Origin: Ectobacillus sp042610425
GTDB taxonomy: Bacteria > Bacillota > Bacilli > Bacillales > Bacillaceae_G
Length of the DNA: 64,000 bases
Direction: 5' to 3'
NCBI RefSeq assembly: GCF_042610425.1
Contig: NZ_JBGJZM010000001.1
Location: 62,001 to 126,000, forward strand
How positions within the stretch are numbered: position 1 is the first letter of the stretch; each line of letters opens with the position of its first letter. The notes under the pieces were generated by a model. It did not search any database and was not told the origin of the DNA. It was given only the letters and a program-made list of their open reading frames with translations. Positions 1 to 8,679 of this stretch are shown here, piece after piece. A program made the translations under genes and the position numbers.

Positions 1-1
1 C

Positions 2-721
2 CCGCATATTCTAACGGATGAGCAACGAGCAAAGCCGATGGACATAAAAAATATGCTAATAGATATTGGTGCAGACAGCAAAGAACAAGCTTTAGAATTA
101 GGTATAAAACCAGGGCAACAAGTGATTCCAGTTTGTCCATTCACTCCCATGGCAAATCCTAAAAAAATTATGGCAAAAGCTTGGGACAATCGTTATGGCT
201 GCGGCTTAGCGATTGAATTATTAAAAGAAGTGCAAGGGGAAATGTTGCCCAATATGCTTTTCTCCGGTGCGACTGTACAAGAAGAGGTCGGACTACGCGG
301 GGCACAAACAGCTGCAAATATGATCCAACCTGATATTTTTTACGGGCTTGATGCTAGTCCGGCAAATGATGCAAGTGGTGATACACAACAGTTTGGACAA
401 CTAGGGAAAGGTACGCTCTTACGGATTTTCGATCGAACAATGGTTACGCATAGAGGATTACGTGAATTTATTTTAGATACAGCTGAAAGTAATCATATTC
501 CGTACCAATATTTTGTCTCTCAAGGCGGAACAGATGCTGGACGTGTTCATTTAAGTAATAACGGCGTTCCATCATCAGTTATTGGTATTTGTGCACGGTA
601 TATTCATACACATGCTTCGATTATGCATGTTGATGATTATGCTGCTGCAAAGGAATTACTCATTAAACTTGTGAAGGCAACAGATCGAACAACACTTGAA
701 ACAATTAAAAATAATGCGTAA
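2..721 (+). CDS. ytoP: M42 family metallopeptidase (glutamyl aminopeptidase type), 5'-truncated by the window edge
   Basis: This is a cobalt- or zinc-dependent cytosolic aminopeptidase of the M42 family. The frame is open from base 2, and an internal ATG at 38 is not the real start: the residues before it (PHILTDEQRAKP) continue the family alignment. About 239 residues are present; the family usually has about 350-360, so roughly a third is missing upstream. Visible metal and catalytic motifs are AWDNR (bridging Asp), TVQEEVG (the catalytic and metal-binding Glu pair), GLDASPA (Asp ligand), SQGGTDAG and the C-terminal HTHASIMH with the last His ligand. The gene lies directly before the ytpPQR block, as in Bacillus. 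Family assignment is secure; the substrate preference is inferred from annotated relatives. Confidence 0.88.
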   Translation, partial: PHILTDEQRAKPMDIKNMLIDIGADSKEQALELGIKPGQQVIPVCPFTPMANPKKIMAKAWDNRYGCGLAIELLKEVQGEMLPNMLFSGATVQEEVGLRGAQTAANMIQPDIFYGLDASPANDASGDTQQFGQLGKGTLLRIFDRTMVTHRGLREFILDTAESNHIPYQYFVSQGGTDAGRVHLSNNGVPSSVIGICARYIHTHASIMHVDDYAAAKELLIKLVKATDRTTLETIKNNA

Positions 722-742
722 TAAGATAGATCGGATAAGAAG

Positions 743-763
743 AAAAGGCCTTAAGGGCCTTTT
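743..763 (+). terminator. short hairpin after the M42 peptidase gene
   Basis: AAAAGGCC and GGCCTTTT form a perfect 8-bp stem around a 5-base loop, 21 bases after the stop codon. The tail (CGCTTTG) is a weak U-tract, and the next Shine-Dalgarno follows at once, so termination may be partial. Confidence 0.5.
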
Positions 764-785
764 CGCTTTGAAGGGGGATATAGCA

Positions 786-1283
786 ATGCAAGTGGCAATT
801 GGATCATTAAATCCAACAAAGGTAGGCGCAGTAAAGCAAGTATTTGGTGAGAACATACTCCCCATATCTGTGCCATCAGACGTATCAAATCAGCCTTTTT
901 CAGATGAAGAAACGATGAAAGGGGCAATAAACCGTGCTCAGCATGCGTTAGCGGCTACTGATGCTGATGTCGCAATCGGACTTGAGGGAGGCGTATATGT
1001 CACAGAACAAGGACTATTTCTTTGTAATTGGGGTGCACTAGTTACGGTAAATGGTGAAATGTTTCTGGCAGGAGGAGCAAGAATACAACTTCCTCCTCAA
1101 TTTGAACAGCCATTGCGACAAGGAAAAGAATTAAGTGAAGTGATGGATGCGTATACACGGCAACATGATATTCGAAGCAAGGAAGGTGCTATTGGCATTT
1201 TTACGAGCGGGTATGTAGGCCGTGAAGAAATGTTTATTCATGTTGTTAAGCTGCTTGCGGGTCAATATCGCTATAAGTCATAA
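786..1283 (+). CDS. DUF84 / YjjX-type nucleoside triphosphatase
   Basis: This 165-residue protein belongs to the DUF84 family, whose characterised members hydrolyse inosine and xanthosine triphosphates (house-cleaning NTPases). The N-terminus MQVAIGSLNPTKVGAV is the typical family start, with SLNPTK as the phosphate-binding loop. Further conserved stretches are GLEGGVY (near residue 72) and the region around SKEGAIGIFT. ATG 786 is chosen because GAAGGGGG sits 8-10 bases upstream and the frame before it only encodes the preceding hairpin. The gene stands between the M42 peptidase and ytpP. The biochemical role is inferred from the family. Confidence 0.78.
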   Translation: MQVAIGSLNPTKVGAVKQVFGENILPISVPSDVSNQPFSDEETMKGAINRAQHALAATDADVAIGLEGGVYVTEQGLFLCNWGALVTVNGEMFLAGGARIQLPPQFEQPLRQGKELSEVMDAYTRQHDIRSKEGAIGIFTSGYVGREEMFIHVVKLLAGQYRYKS

Positions 1284-1375
1284 TGGTTGCAACTGTATTG
1301 GTTCTGCGTTTTAATGATGGCAAGGTGAAGTCTTATTTTTAAGATACTGTATGAAAAGAAAAGGAGAAAAATAGA

Positions 1376-1690
1376 ATGAAGACATTAAACAGTGTTGAAC
1401 AGTTTGAAGAAGTAAAAGCGCAAGGTAAAGCTGTGTTTGTATTTTCTGCTGGATGGTGTTCAGATTGTCGTTTTATTGAGCCGTTTATGCCAGAAGTAGA
1501 AGAGAAATTTAAAGATATTACGTTTTATCACGTAGATCGTGACGAATTTATTGATTTATGCCAAGCAAATGATATATATGGTATACCGAGCTTCCTTGCA
1601 TATGAAAATGGTGAAGAAACAGGTCGTTTTGTTAGTAAAGATCGTAAAACTCAAGAAGAAATTGAAGCGTTTTTGTCTGCATTACAGTAA
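1376..1690 (+). CDS. ytpP: thioredoxin-like protein YtpP
   Basis: A 104-residue single-domain thioredoxin-fold protein with no signal peptide, so it is cytosolic. The redox motif WCSDC places Cys28 and Cys31 in a CxxC site. IPSF at about residue 70-73 supplies the cis-proline (Pro71) of the fold. AAAGGAG lies about 8 bases before the ATG. It probably reduces disulfides or acts in bacillithiol-linked redox control; no partner is visible in the sequence. It is the first gene of the ytpP-ytpQ-ytpR run found in Bacillus. Confidence 0.88.
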   Translation: MKTLNSVEQFEEVKAQGKAVFVFSAGWCSDCRFIEPFMPEVEEKFKDITFYHVDRDEFIDLCQANDIYGIPSFLAYENGEETGRFVSKDRKTQEEIEAFLSALQ

Positions 1691-1744
1691 TCGAATTAGA
1701 CTACTTTTTTGTAGTTCCATTCACATAAAAAAGGGGGGATACGG

Positions 1745-2560
1745 ATGAAGATGAATAGTAATCAATTGAAGCAAGAATTAATGAAACGATTGAAACGTAC
1801 TGACTGGGAGTTCCAATATGATAGCAAAAAAGATCAACTACGTGTAGAACACTGTGAAACGAAAAAAGGAATTACCGTCTCATTGCCTGGGATTCTTGCC
1901 AAATGGGAGTTGCAGGGGGAAAATGCAATAGAAGAAGCAGTATACTATGTGAAGGAAGCGCTTCTTGCTATGCATTCTGAAGATACAGAGAACACGCGTA
2001 TTCTTCCTGTTATTCGCTCTACCTCTTTTCCATTACATCAAGAGGAGGACAATCCATTTGTAACGTCAGATCATACAGCAGAAACACGCATTTTCTACGC
2101 ACTAGATGCCGAAAAAACATATCGACTGATCGATGAAAAATTGGCAGAAAAACTTCAATTAGATCATCAGCAAGTGAAAGAACTCGCATTATTTCATGTT
2201 CGGTCACTCCCTAGAAAGATGAAAGAAGATACAGTTGCAGGAAATATATTTTACTTTTTTCATGCAAATGATGGGTATGATGCGAGCCGCATTTTAGATA
2301 TTTCTTTGTTAGAAGATATGAAAAAGAAGATAACGGGAGATATGGTCGTTGCAGTTCCTCATCAAGATGTACTAATAATTGCTGATATTCGAAATGAAAT
2401 CGGTTATGATATTATTGCGCAAATGACAATGCAATTTTTTGCCGAAGGTCATGTACCGATTACATCGCTCTCCTTTATTTACGAAAATAAGGAGCTAGAA
2501 CCTATTTTTATTATGGCAAAAAATCGCGTCAAGAATGATGGTACAGATAAGAAAGGATGA
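1745..2560 (+). CDS. ytpQ: DUF1444 protein YtpQ
   Basis: A 271-residue cytosolic protein of the DUF1444 family, which is restricted to Firmicutes and has no established biochemical role. No membrane segment or signal peptide is visible. The length and its place between ytpP and ytpR match the Bacillus family. A strong GGGGGG Shine-Dalgarno precedes ATG 1745; a second in-frame ATG at 1751 is possible but less well spaced. The stop lies just before the ytpR start, which suggests translational coupling. Recognised by family and context only. Confidence 0.82.
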   Translation: MKMNSNQLKQELMKRLKRTDWEFQYDSKKDQLRVEHCETKKGITVSLPGILAKWELQGENAIEEAVYYVKEALLAMHSEDTENTRILPVIRSTSFPLHQEEDNPFVTSDHTAETRIFYALDAEKTYRLIDEKLAEKLQLDHQQVKELALFHVRSLPRKMKEDTVAGNIFYFFHANDGYDASRILDISLLEDMKKKITGDMVVAVPHQDVLIIADIRNEIGYDIIAQMTMQFFAEGHVPITSLSFIYENKELEPIFIMAKNRVKNDGTDKKG

Positions 2561-2565
2561 AACAA

Positions 2566-3171
2566 GTGAATATTTTTTATAACAAGGAAGGCGTTGGAGA
2601 TACTTTACTTCTCTATTTACAAGATGGTACGTTAGAATCTCGTACATTCGAACGAAAAGGTGATGTGGTACGTATCTTTGATCGTGAAAGTAATAAAACG
2701 TTTGGGTATAATCTTTTTCATGCTTCTTCTTACATAACTGTTACAGAAACGGGAACTGTTACAGTAACAGAAGAAATAGTTAATCATCTGAATGCAGTTT
2801 TCGAGAAAAATGGATTTGTTGAAAAAATAGAAGCTGATTTTTCACCAAAATTTGTTGTTGGTTATGTTCAAGAAAAAGAGCATCATCCAAATGCAGATAA
2901 GTTAAATATATGTAAAGTAGATGTTGGGAATGAAACGCTTCAAATTGTGTGCGGGGCTCCCAATGTAGAAGCAGGTCAGAAGGTTGTTGTTGCAAAAATT
3001 GGGGCGGTAATGCCAAGCGGACTTGTTATTAAGGATGCAGAGCTTCGCGGGGTGGCCTCATCTGGAATGATTTGTTCTGCTCGTGAATTAGCGTTACCTA
3101 ACGCACCAGAGAAAAAGGGAATACTTGTATTAGAAGATAGCTATGAAGTAGGAAAACCTTTTACATTTTAA
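2566..3171 (+). CDS. ytpR: YtpR, tRNA-binding (EMAP/OB-fold) domain protein
   Basis: A 201-residue protein with an N-terminal DUF4479-type domain (about residues 1-85) and a C-terminal tRNA-binding OB-fold domain (about 90-200). The second domain resembles the N-terminus of the PheT subunit of Phe-tRNA synthetase: VGYVQEKEHHPNADKLNICKV and IVCGAPNV are the typical motifs. GTG 2566 is preferred. An ATG at 2557 overlaps the ytpQ stop but has AAAGG directly against it, whereas GTG 2566 has the same Shine-Dalgarno 9 bases upstream and gives the expected terminus MNIFYNKEGVG. It presumably binds tRNA or another structured RNA; the function is unproven. Confidence 0.85.
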   Translation: MNIFYNKEGVGDTLLLYLQDGTLESRTFERKGDVVRIFDRESNKTFGYNLFHASSYITVTETGTVTVTEEIVNHLNAVFEKNGFVEKIEADFSPKFVVGYVQEKEHHPNADKLNICKVDVGNETLQIVCGAPNVEAGQKVVVAKIGAVMPSGLVIKDAELRGVASSGMICSARELALPNAPEKKGILVLEDSYEVGKPFTF

Positions 3172-3195
3172 TGGAATTCAACGTGCTGTGAAGAT

Positions 3196-3243
3196 GGGCC
3201 GTTTTACAAAAATTCTGTAAGTAAGGATTTTTTGTGACGGTCC
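3196..3243 (+). terminator. imperfect hairpin between ytpR and sftA
   Basis: GGGCCGTTTTACAAAAA and TTTTTTGTGACGGTCC pair over about 14 positions, with G-U pairs and two mismatches. No U-run follows, so it may be a weak terminator for ytpR. Confidence 0.35.
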
Positions 3244-3349
3244 ATTTCCCATATTCTTTTTCTGCTAGTGTTCATTAATTTTTGCTACACATTTTGTTGA
3301 ATACTGTTACAATAAAGAATGTTACTATTTGGGGAAAGAGTGGTAGTTC

Positions 3350-5869
3350 ATGCTAAGTTGGATGAAAAAAATATTGAATAAAGAGGAACCTATTTCTGAG
3401 AATGAGAGTAGGCTTGAAACGGAGCAAACGATACAAATGGAAACAACGCACGAGTCGTTCTCCTTTCCTAACGGTAAGTTTCGATTTCCACTCATTCAAG
3501 ATGATAATCTTCTCAATCCGCCTACTGTAAATGCTACAGAGACTGAAAAGATTGAGCCAAAAAAATCACAAATAACTCGTCTGGATAATCAAAATTTTAT
3601 CAGTAAGCCAGAAATTACTCCGACGCATGTAACGTATAAACGAGAGCAAGCTACTGTAAAGTCGAAAATAATACAATCAAGTTCCGATATGGAGCAGCCT
3701 AAGGGTCCTATTTATACAATAGGACGAAACCGACAATCCTTTCAGCCTACAGAGACTGTATCACCTGTTTTTGGATATGAACGACCAAATGAGAATTTGT
3801 TGAAAAAACAACCTAATATTGATCTCGTTTTAGAAGCAGAACATTTGTCTGTGGTAGATGCTTGGCTCTTGAAGAATGGCTATCTTGTTTCAGAAAGTAC
3901 GGATGAGAGGGATATACAAAAGGACGAGCTAGACAGCACACAACATAACGAAGCAGACGAAATAGTAGAAATACTAGAAAATGAGAAGAATAAGACGGAA
4001 TTAGATGCAAGTGAGACTAAAGAAGAGGAAATAGTCGAAGCCTCTCTTATGAATTCTGTTTTACAAAACGAACATATTGTAGATAGTACAAGAGAACAGA
4101 TGGCACAAGCAGAAGAAGCAGAGCCACTACTAACTAGTGTAATAGAAACAGAAAAAGGTATTGAAAACGAAGAACCTGAGATAGTAAACGAAATTACTAA
4201 ATGTGAAGTAGTGAACGAAACAGAAGAAGAGAACCAGTGGAATATTGCAGAAAGTGAAGTAATTCCTGAACAGGAAGCGACGGAAGATAAGACAAATGAA
4301 GTTGCAGAAAACAAAGTAGAAATCGAACAGGTAGCAATGGAAGAACCAAAGCGCGAAAAAAGACGGTCTGTTCCGTTTAATGTTATTATGCTTCGTCAAG
4401 ATAAGAAGAAGCTTACATCTGAGCGCAAGGTTGCTAGAGTAGAAACACATCCTTCGTATGTATTTCCGTCACTTGGTTTGTTAAGTACACCAAATGTGAA
4501 TCCTACAAATGATGACGAATGGCTCCGTAATCAAGAGCAATTGCTAAATACAACGTTTGAAAACTTTCATATTGGCGCTCATGTAGTTCATGTAACGCAA
4601 GGACCAGCAGTAACGCGCTTTGAAGTACAGCCAGAACCTGGAGTGAAGGTTAATAAAATTACGAATTTATCGGATGATATTAAGCTCAATTTAGCGGCAA
4701 GAGATATTCGGATTGAAGCCCCGATTCCTGGTAAAAACACTGTTGGAATTGAAGTTCCGAATAGACATAGTAAGCCGGTGTTTTTGCGAGAAATATTAAG
4801 AAGTCCTGTATTTATTAAAAATGAATCTCCTTTAACAGTGGCACTCGGTCTTGATATTTCTGGCATGCCTATCGTAACTGATTTACGTAAAATGCCACAC
4901 GGTCTGATTGCTGGTGCTACCGGTTCAGGAAAGAGTGTGTGCATTAACGCTATTTTAACTAGCATTTTGTATAAGGCTTTGCCACATGAAGTGAAGCTTC
5001 TCCTCATTGATCCTAAAATGGTAGAGCTTGCACCGTATAATGATGTGCCACACCTCGTATCCCCAGTTATTACCGATGTAAAAGCGGCGACCGCTGCTTT
5101 AAAATGGGCTGTAGATGAGATGGAGCATCGGTATGAATTATTTGCTCACGCCGGAGCACGCGATTTAACGCGATATAACGACTTAGTGAACAAAACAAAT
5201 GAAGGTCAGCCGCTTCCCTACATTGTTATTGTCATAGATGAGCTTGCAGATTTAATGATGGTATCACCAGCAGATGTCGAAGAAGCCATTTGTAGAATTG
5301 CACAAAAGGCGAGAGCGTGTGGCATTCATTTACTCGTTGCAACGCAGCGTCCATCTGTTGATGTTATTACAGGATTAATTAAAGCAAATATTCCAACTCG
5401 GATGGCTTTCACCGTATCGTCTCAAGTAGATTCTCGTACCATTATTGATGTTAGCGGGGCAGAAAAACTGCTTGGAAGAGGGGATATGTTATTTCTAGAA
5501 AACGGTACCTCAAAACCAATTCGTCTGCAAGGAGTATATGTGTCTGATGATGAAATTGAACGTACGGTAGGCCATGTAAGAAAGCAAATGGAGCCGATAT
5601 TTTTGTTCAAGCAGGATGACCTATTAGCAAAAGTAGAGCAACATGAGACGGAAGATGAACTTTTCTTAGAGGCATGTAGATTTGTTCTGGATCAGGGCGG
5701 GGCGTCTACTTCATCCTTGCAAAGAAGATTTCGAATAGGCTATAACCGAGCTGCTCGTCTTATAGAAGAGATGGAAACGCAAGGTATTGTTTCTGAAAAT
5801 CGCGGAACAAAGCCACGAGATGTTCTCATTTCTGAGGAAGATCTATCCGCTATGCAAGAAAACGAATAG
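3350..5869 (+). CDS. sftA: DNA translocase SftA (FtsK/SpoIIIE family)
   Basis: A soluble septum-associated translocase that clears chromosomal DNA from the closing septum. The 839 residues lack the N-terminal transmembrane helices of FtsK/SpoIIIE, as expected for SftA (YtpS). The order is a short basic N-terminus, a long very acidic Glu-rich linker (about residues 165-340), the alpha/beta motor domain with Walker A GATGSGKS (from residue 522) and Walker B IVIVIDELADLMM (about 625-638), and a C-terminal winged-helix gamma domain (about 770-830, GGASTSSLQRRFRIGYNRAA) that reads orientation sequences. It is shorter than B. subtilis SftA (about 950 residues), with the difference in the linker. 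The Shine-Dalgarno before ATG 3350 is weak. Confidence 0.93.
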   Translation: MLSWMKKILNKEEPISENESRLETEQTIQMETTHESFSFPNGKFRFPLIQDDNLLNPPTVNATETEKIEPKKSQITRLDNQNFISKPEITPTHVTYKREQATVKSKIIQSSSDMEQPKGPIYTIGRNRQSFQPTETVSPVFGYERPNENLLKKQPNIDLVLEAEHLSVVDAWLLKNGYLVSESTDERDIQKDELDSTQHNEADEIVEILENEKNKTELDASETKEEEIVEASLMNSVLQNEHIVDSTREQMAQAEEAEPLLTSVIETEKGIENEEPEIVNEITKCEVVNETEEENQWNIAESEVIPEQEATEDKTNEVAENKVEIEQVAMEEPKREKRRSVPFNVIMLRQDKKKLTSERKVARVETHPSYVFPSLGLLSTPNVNPTNDDEWLRNQEQLLNTTFENFHIGAHVVHVTQGPAVTRFEVQPEPGVKVNKITNLSDDIKLNLAARDIRIEAPIPGKNTVGIEVPNRHSKPVFLREILRSPVFIKNESPLTVALGLDISGMPIVTDLRKMPHGLIAGATGSGKSVCINAILTSILYKALPHEVKLLLIDPKMVELAPYNDVPHLVSPVITDVKAATAALKWAVDEMEHRYELFAHAGARDLTRYNDLVNKTNEGQPLPYIVIVIDELADLMMVSPADVEEAICRIAQKARACGIHLLVATQRPSVDVITGLIKANIPTRMAFTVSSQVDSRTIIDVSGAEKLLGRGDMLFLENGTSKPIRLQGVYVSDDEIERTVGHVRKQMEPIFLFKQDDLLAKVEQHETEDELFLEACRFVLDQGGASTSSLQRRFRIGYNRAARLIEEMETQGIVSENRGTKPRDVLISEEDLSAMQENE

Positions 5870-5905
5870 GTAAAAAAGCCAAGAGTAGAACAGGGAGTTT
5901 AGCGC

Positions 5906-7021
5906 ATGAAAGAGATAGAATGGAAGCTACAAGGGAAAATATCGCGCCTTACAAACGAGACATTCAAGTTTGATGAGCGCGTGGGTGAAGGATGGTTTTC
6001 AGCAGTATATTTTTTGAAAACACGTGAGATAATTAAAGAATTTTGCCCTGGTGCCGTTGTAACGATGCAGTTCTTTCAAAAAGAACATGCCGTTTTATGC
6101 GGAACAGATGAAGTGATTGCTTTGATTCAAACATTTGCCGAGCATCCAGAAGAGCTGGAAGTAAAATCGTTAAAGGATGGGGATAAAATTTCCCCGTTTG
6201 AGACAGTGTTAACCATTAAAGGGCCATATGAATATTTTGGATATTTAGAGGGACTCATTGATGGAATTCTTGCTAGAAGAACTTCTGTGGCAACGAATGT
6301 GTATGATGTGGTGCAAGCTGCAAGAAAAGGTGGAATTGAAAAACCAGTTATTTTCATGGGAGATCGCGATGATCACTTTACACAGCAAGCCGGAGACGGG
6401 TATGCAGCATTTATAGGCGGCATGACTGCACAAGCTACGCACGCTATGGGTGAATGGTGGGGTAAAAAAGGAATGGGTACGATGCCACATGCTCTTATTC
6501 AAATGTTTCAAGGTGACGTCGTTGCAGCAGCTTCCGCATACCATTCGAAGTTTCCTGAAGATGAATTAGTCGTGTTAATTGATTATAATAATGACGTCAT
6601 TACTGATGCATTAAAGGTTGCCAGAGAGTTTGGCCCATTGCTGAAAGGAGTTCGCGTCGATACATCACGTACGATGGTTGATCAGCACTTTATCCGTCAC
6701 CCAGAACTTCTTGGTACCTTTGATCCCCGAGGTGTAAATCCATCTCTTATATTTGCACTTCGCAAAGCATTGGATGAAGAAGGATATAATCATGTAAAAA
6801 TCGTTGTGAGCGGCGGCTTTAATCAAAAACGGATTAGAGAGTTTGAAAAGCAAGGAGCCCCGGTTGATATGTATGGGGTAGGTAACAGTCTATTAAAAGT
6901 TAACATTAGCTTTACAGGCGATAATGTCGAATTAGACGGAATGCCTGTTGCTAAGGCAGGACGAAAATATCGGCCAAATCCTCGTTTAGAACGAGTAAAT
7001 CTGTATGAAATAAGAAAGTAA
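5906..7021 (+). CDS. nicotinate phosphoribosyltransferase
   Basis: It converts nicotinate and PRPP to nicotinate mononucleotide in NAD salvage. The 371 residues match the shorter nicotinate phosphoribosyltransferase class rather than the roughly 490-residue PncB/YueK class. GTMPHALIQMFQGD (about residues 191-204) is the NAPRTase signature, IDYNNDV and VRVDTS lie in the barrel, and VVSGGFN is a phosphate-binding loop. It begins 36 bases after sftA with CAGGGAG before the ATG and may be cotranscribed with it. Family is secure; the gene symbol is left open because more than one paralogue class occurs in Bacillus. Confidence 0.88.
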   Translation: MKEIEWKLQGKISRLTNETFKFDERVGEGWFSAVYFLKTREIIKEFCPGAVVTMQFFQKEHAVLCGTDEVIALIQTFAEHPEELEVKSLKDGDKISPFETVLTIKGPYEYFGYLEGLIDGILARRTSVATNVYDVVQAARKGGIEKPVIFMGDRDDHFTQQAGDGYAAFIGGMTAQATHAMGEWWGKKGMGTMPHALIQMFQGDVVAAASAYHSKFPEDELVVLIDYNNDVITDALKVAREFGPLLKGVRVDTSRTMVDQHFIRHPELLGTFDPRGVNPSLIFALRKALDEEGYNHVKIVVSGGFNQKRIREFEKQGAPVDMYGVGNSLLKVNISFTGDNVELDGMPVAKAGRKYRPNPRLERVNLYEIRK

Positions 7022-7028
7022 TGTTCTC

Positions 7029-7063
7029 TTCTTTCAGGGTCTCTTAGAAGGCCCTGAAGGAAG
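7029..7063 (+). terminator. hairpin after nicotinate phosphoribosyltransferase
   Basis: CTTTCAGGG and CCCTGAAGG arms form an inverted repeat (TTCAGGG/CCCTGAA perfect) just after the stop codon. The downstream bases are purine-rich rather than a U-tract, so its activity as an intrinsic terminator is uncertain. Confidence 0.4.
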
Positions 7064-7100
7064 AGGGGGAAATGTCTAATGGAAGGATATTTTTCTTATC

Positions 7101-7128
7101 TCGACAATAAACCGTTTTTTGTTATAAT
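7101..7128 (+). promoter_or_regulatory. SigA-type promoter of murC
   Basis: TCGACA (7101-7106; 5 of 6 to TTGACA), a 16-base spacer and a perfect TATAAT (7123-7128). It leaves an untranslated leader of about 135 bases before murC in which I see no clear riboswitch or terminator. Confidence 0.65.
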
Positions 7129-7272
7129 AGGCTTATTGTGATTGAATATGTAGAATAGTCATTTTACGGTTTGAACAATTACGAGAAAGAGATATTACCA
7201 AATTAACAAAGTTATCATATACTGTTTTAGGTAGGTCATTGGATTAGTTACAGATGTTGGAGGTTCTTTAAA

Positions 7273-8577
7273 ATGACAGTTTACCATTTTGTAGGGATTA
7301 AAGGCACTGGAATGAGTGCCCTTGCTCAAATCCTGCATGATATGAAACATACCGTGCAAGGCTCGGATGTAGAAAAAACATTTTTTACGCAAGCAGAATT
7401 GGAAAAGCGTGGAATTCCGATTCTTCCATTTAACAGAAATAATATTCAAAAAGGACAAGTGATTATTGCTGGAAACGCATTTCCAGATACACATGAAGAA
7501 ATTGAAGAAGCAAAAAAACTAAACTTGCCCATACACCGTTATCACCATTTTTTAGGTGACCTAATGAACAATTATACGAGCATTGCTGTTTCAGGAGCGC
7601 ATGGAAAAACATCAACAACAGGTTTATTATCCCATGTTATGCGCGGCGCGTATCCAACCTCATATTTAATAGGTGATGGAACAGGAAATGGCGTGGAAGA
7701 CAGCAAATTTTTCGTGTTTGAAGCATGCGAATACCGCAGACACTTTTTATCCTATCATCCTGACTATGCAATTATGACGAATATTGACTTTGATCATCCT
7801 GACTATTTTAAAGATATTCATGATGTATTTAGTGCATTTCAAAAGATGGCATTGCAAGTGAAAAAAGGTATTATTGCTTGTGGCGATGATGAACAATTAC
7901 AAAAAATTCAAGCTAAAGTACCTGTTATTTTCTATGGTTTTGGTGAAGATAATGATTTCCAAGCTCGCAATGTAAAACGTCTTACAGACGGATGTACATT
8001 TGATGTATTTGTTCGCAATACGTTTTATGGAACATTTCGCATCAATGGTTATGGAAACCATAGTGTATTAAATGCACTTGCTGTCATTGCTCTTTGTCAT
8101 TATGAAGAAATTGATGTTGAAATTGTAAAACAACGCCTTGAAACATTTGAAGGTGTAAAGCGTCGTTTTAGTCAGAAAACGATGGGAAATCAAATTATTA
8201 TTGATGATTACGCACATCATCCTACAGAAATTACAGCAACTATTGAAGCTGCACGTCAAAAATTTCCGGATCGTGAAATCGTAGCCATCTTTCAACCACA
8301 TACATTTTCACGTACAAAGAAATTTTTAACGGAATTTGCTGAAAGTCTGCAAAAGGCAGATCAAGTATACTTATGTGACATTTTCGGTTCAGCGAGAGAA
8401 AATCAAGGTGAATTGTCAATCCAAGACTTACAAGGAAGAATTGATGGATCAAAGACGATTGCTCTTACGAATACGGAAGTTCTAAAGCAACATGAAAATG
8501 CAGTTTTGATTTTTATGGGTGCGGGAGATATACAAAAGTTTGAAAAAGCTTATGAACAAGGACTTCAAGTGAAATAA
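7273..8577 (+). CDS. murC: UDP-N-acetylmuramate--L-alanine ligase
   Basis: Cytosolic peptidoglycan precursor enzyme that adds L-Ala to UDP-MurNAc using ATP. The 434 residues match the Bacillus length. The N-terminal Rossmann motif is GIKGTGMSALA (residues 8-18), and the Mur-ligase ATP loop is GAHGKTSTTG (108-117). TNIDFDHPDYF (the DHxDYF-type motif) and DDYAHHPTEI are the further Mur ligase signatures. GGAGG stands 9 bases before ATG 7273. It has its own promoter and is closed by a strong bidirectional terminator. Confidence 0.96.
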   Translation: MTVYHFVGIKGTGMSALAQILHDMKHTVQGSDVEKTFFTQAELEKRGIPILPFNRNNIQKGQVIIAGNAFPDTHEEIEEAKKLNLPIHRYHHFLGDLMNNYTSIAVSGAHGKTSTTGLLSHVMRGAYPTSYLIGDGTGNGVEDSKFFVFEACEYRRHFLSYHPDYAIMTNIDFDHPDYFKDIHDVFSAFQKMALQVKKGIIACGDDEQLQKIQAKVPVIFYGFGEDNDFQARNVKRLTDGCTFDVFVRNTFYGTFRINGYGNHSVLNALAVIALCHYEEIDVEIVKQRLETFEGVKRRFSQKTMGNQIIIDDYAHHPTEITATIEAARQKFPDREIVAIFQPHTFSRTKKFLTEFAESLQKADQVYLCDIFGSARENQGELSIQDLQGRIDGSKTIALTNTEVLKQHENAVLIFMGAGDIQKFEKAYEQGLQVK

Positions 8578-8601
8578 AGCGTTCGTATTAAATTTTAATA
8601 A

Positions 8602-8645
8602 AATAAGAAAAGGATGCGACAATAGTTCGCATCCTTTTTCTTATT
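8602..8645. terminator. bidirectional terminator between murC and the M29 aminopeptidase
   Basis: AATAAGAAAAGGATGCGA pairs with TCGCATCCTTTTTCTTATT around a short loop. A T-run on each strand fits termination of both converging genes. Confidence 0.85.
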
Positions 8646-8679
8646 TTATAGTATTTAGTTGGTTCTATAGTTAAAAGAT

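Noticed and set aside
3880..4314. A 144-codon open frame on the minus strand, rich in Ser, inside sftA
   Set aside because: It is the complement of the Glu-rich linker (GAA/GAG codons read as TTC/CTC). No ribosome site and no family similarity.
7071..7109. A 12-codon frame after GAGGGGG upstream of murC
   Set aside because: It lies before the murC promoter and overlaps its -35 box, with no conserved partner; probably chance.
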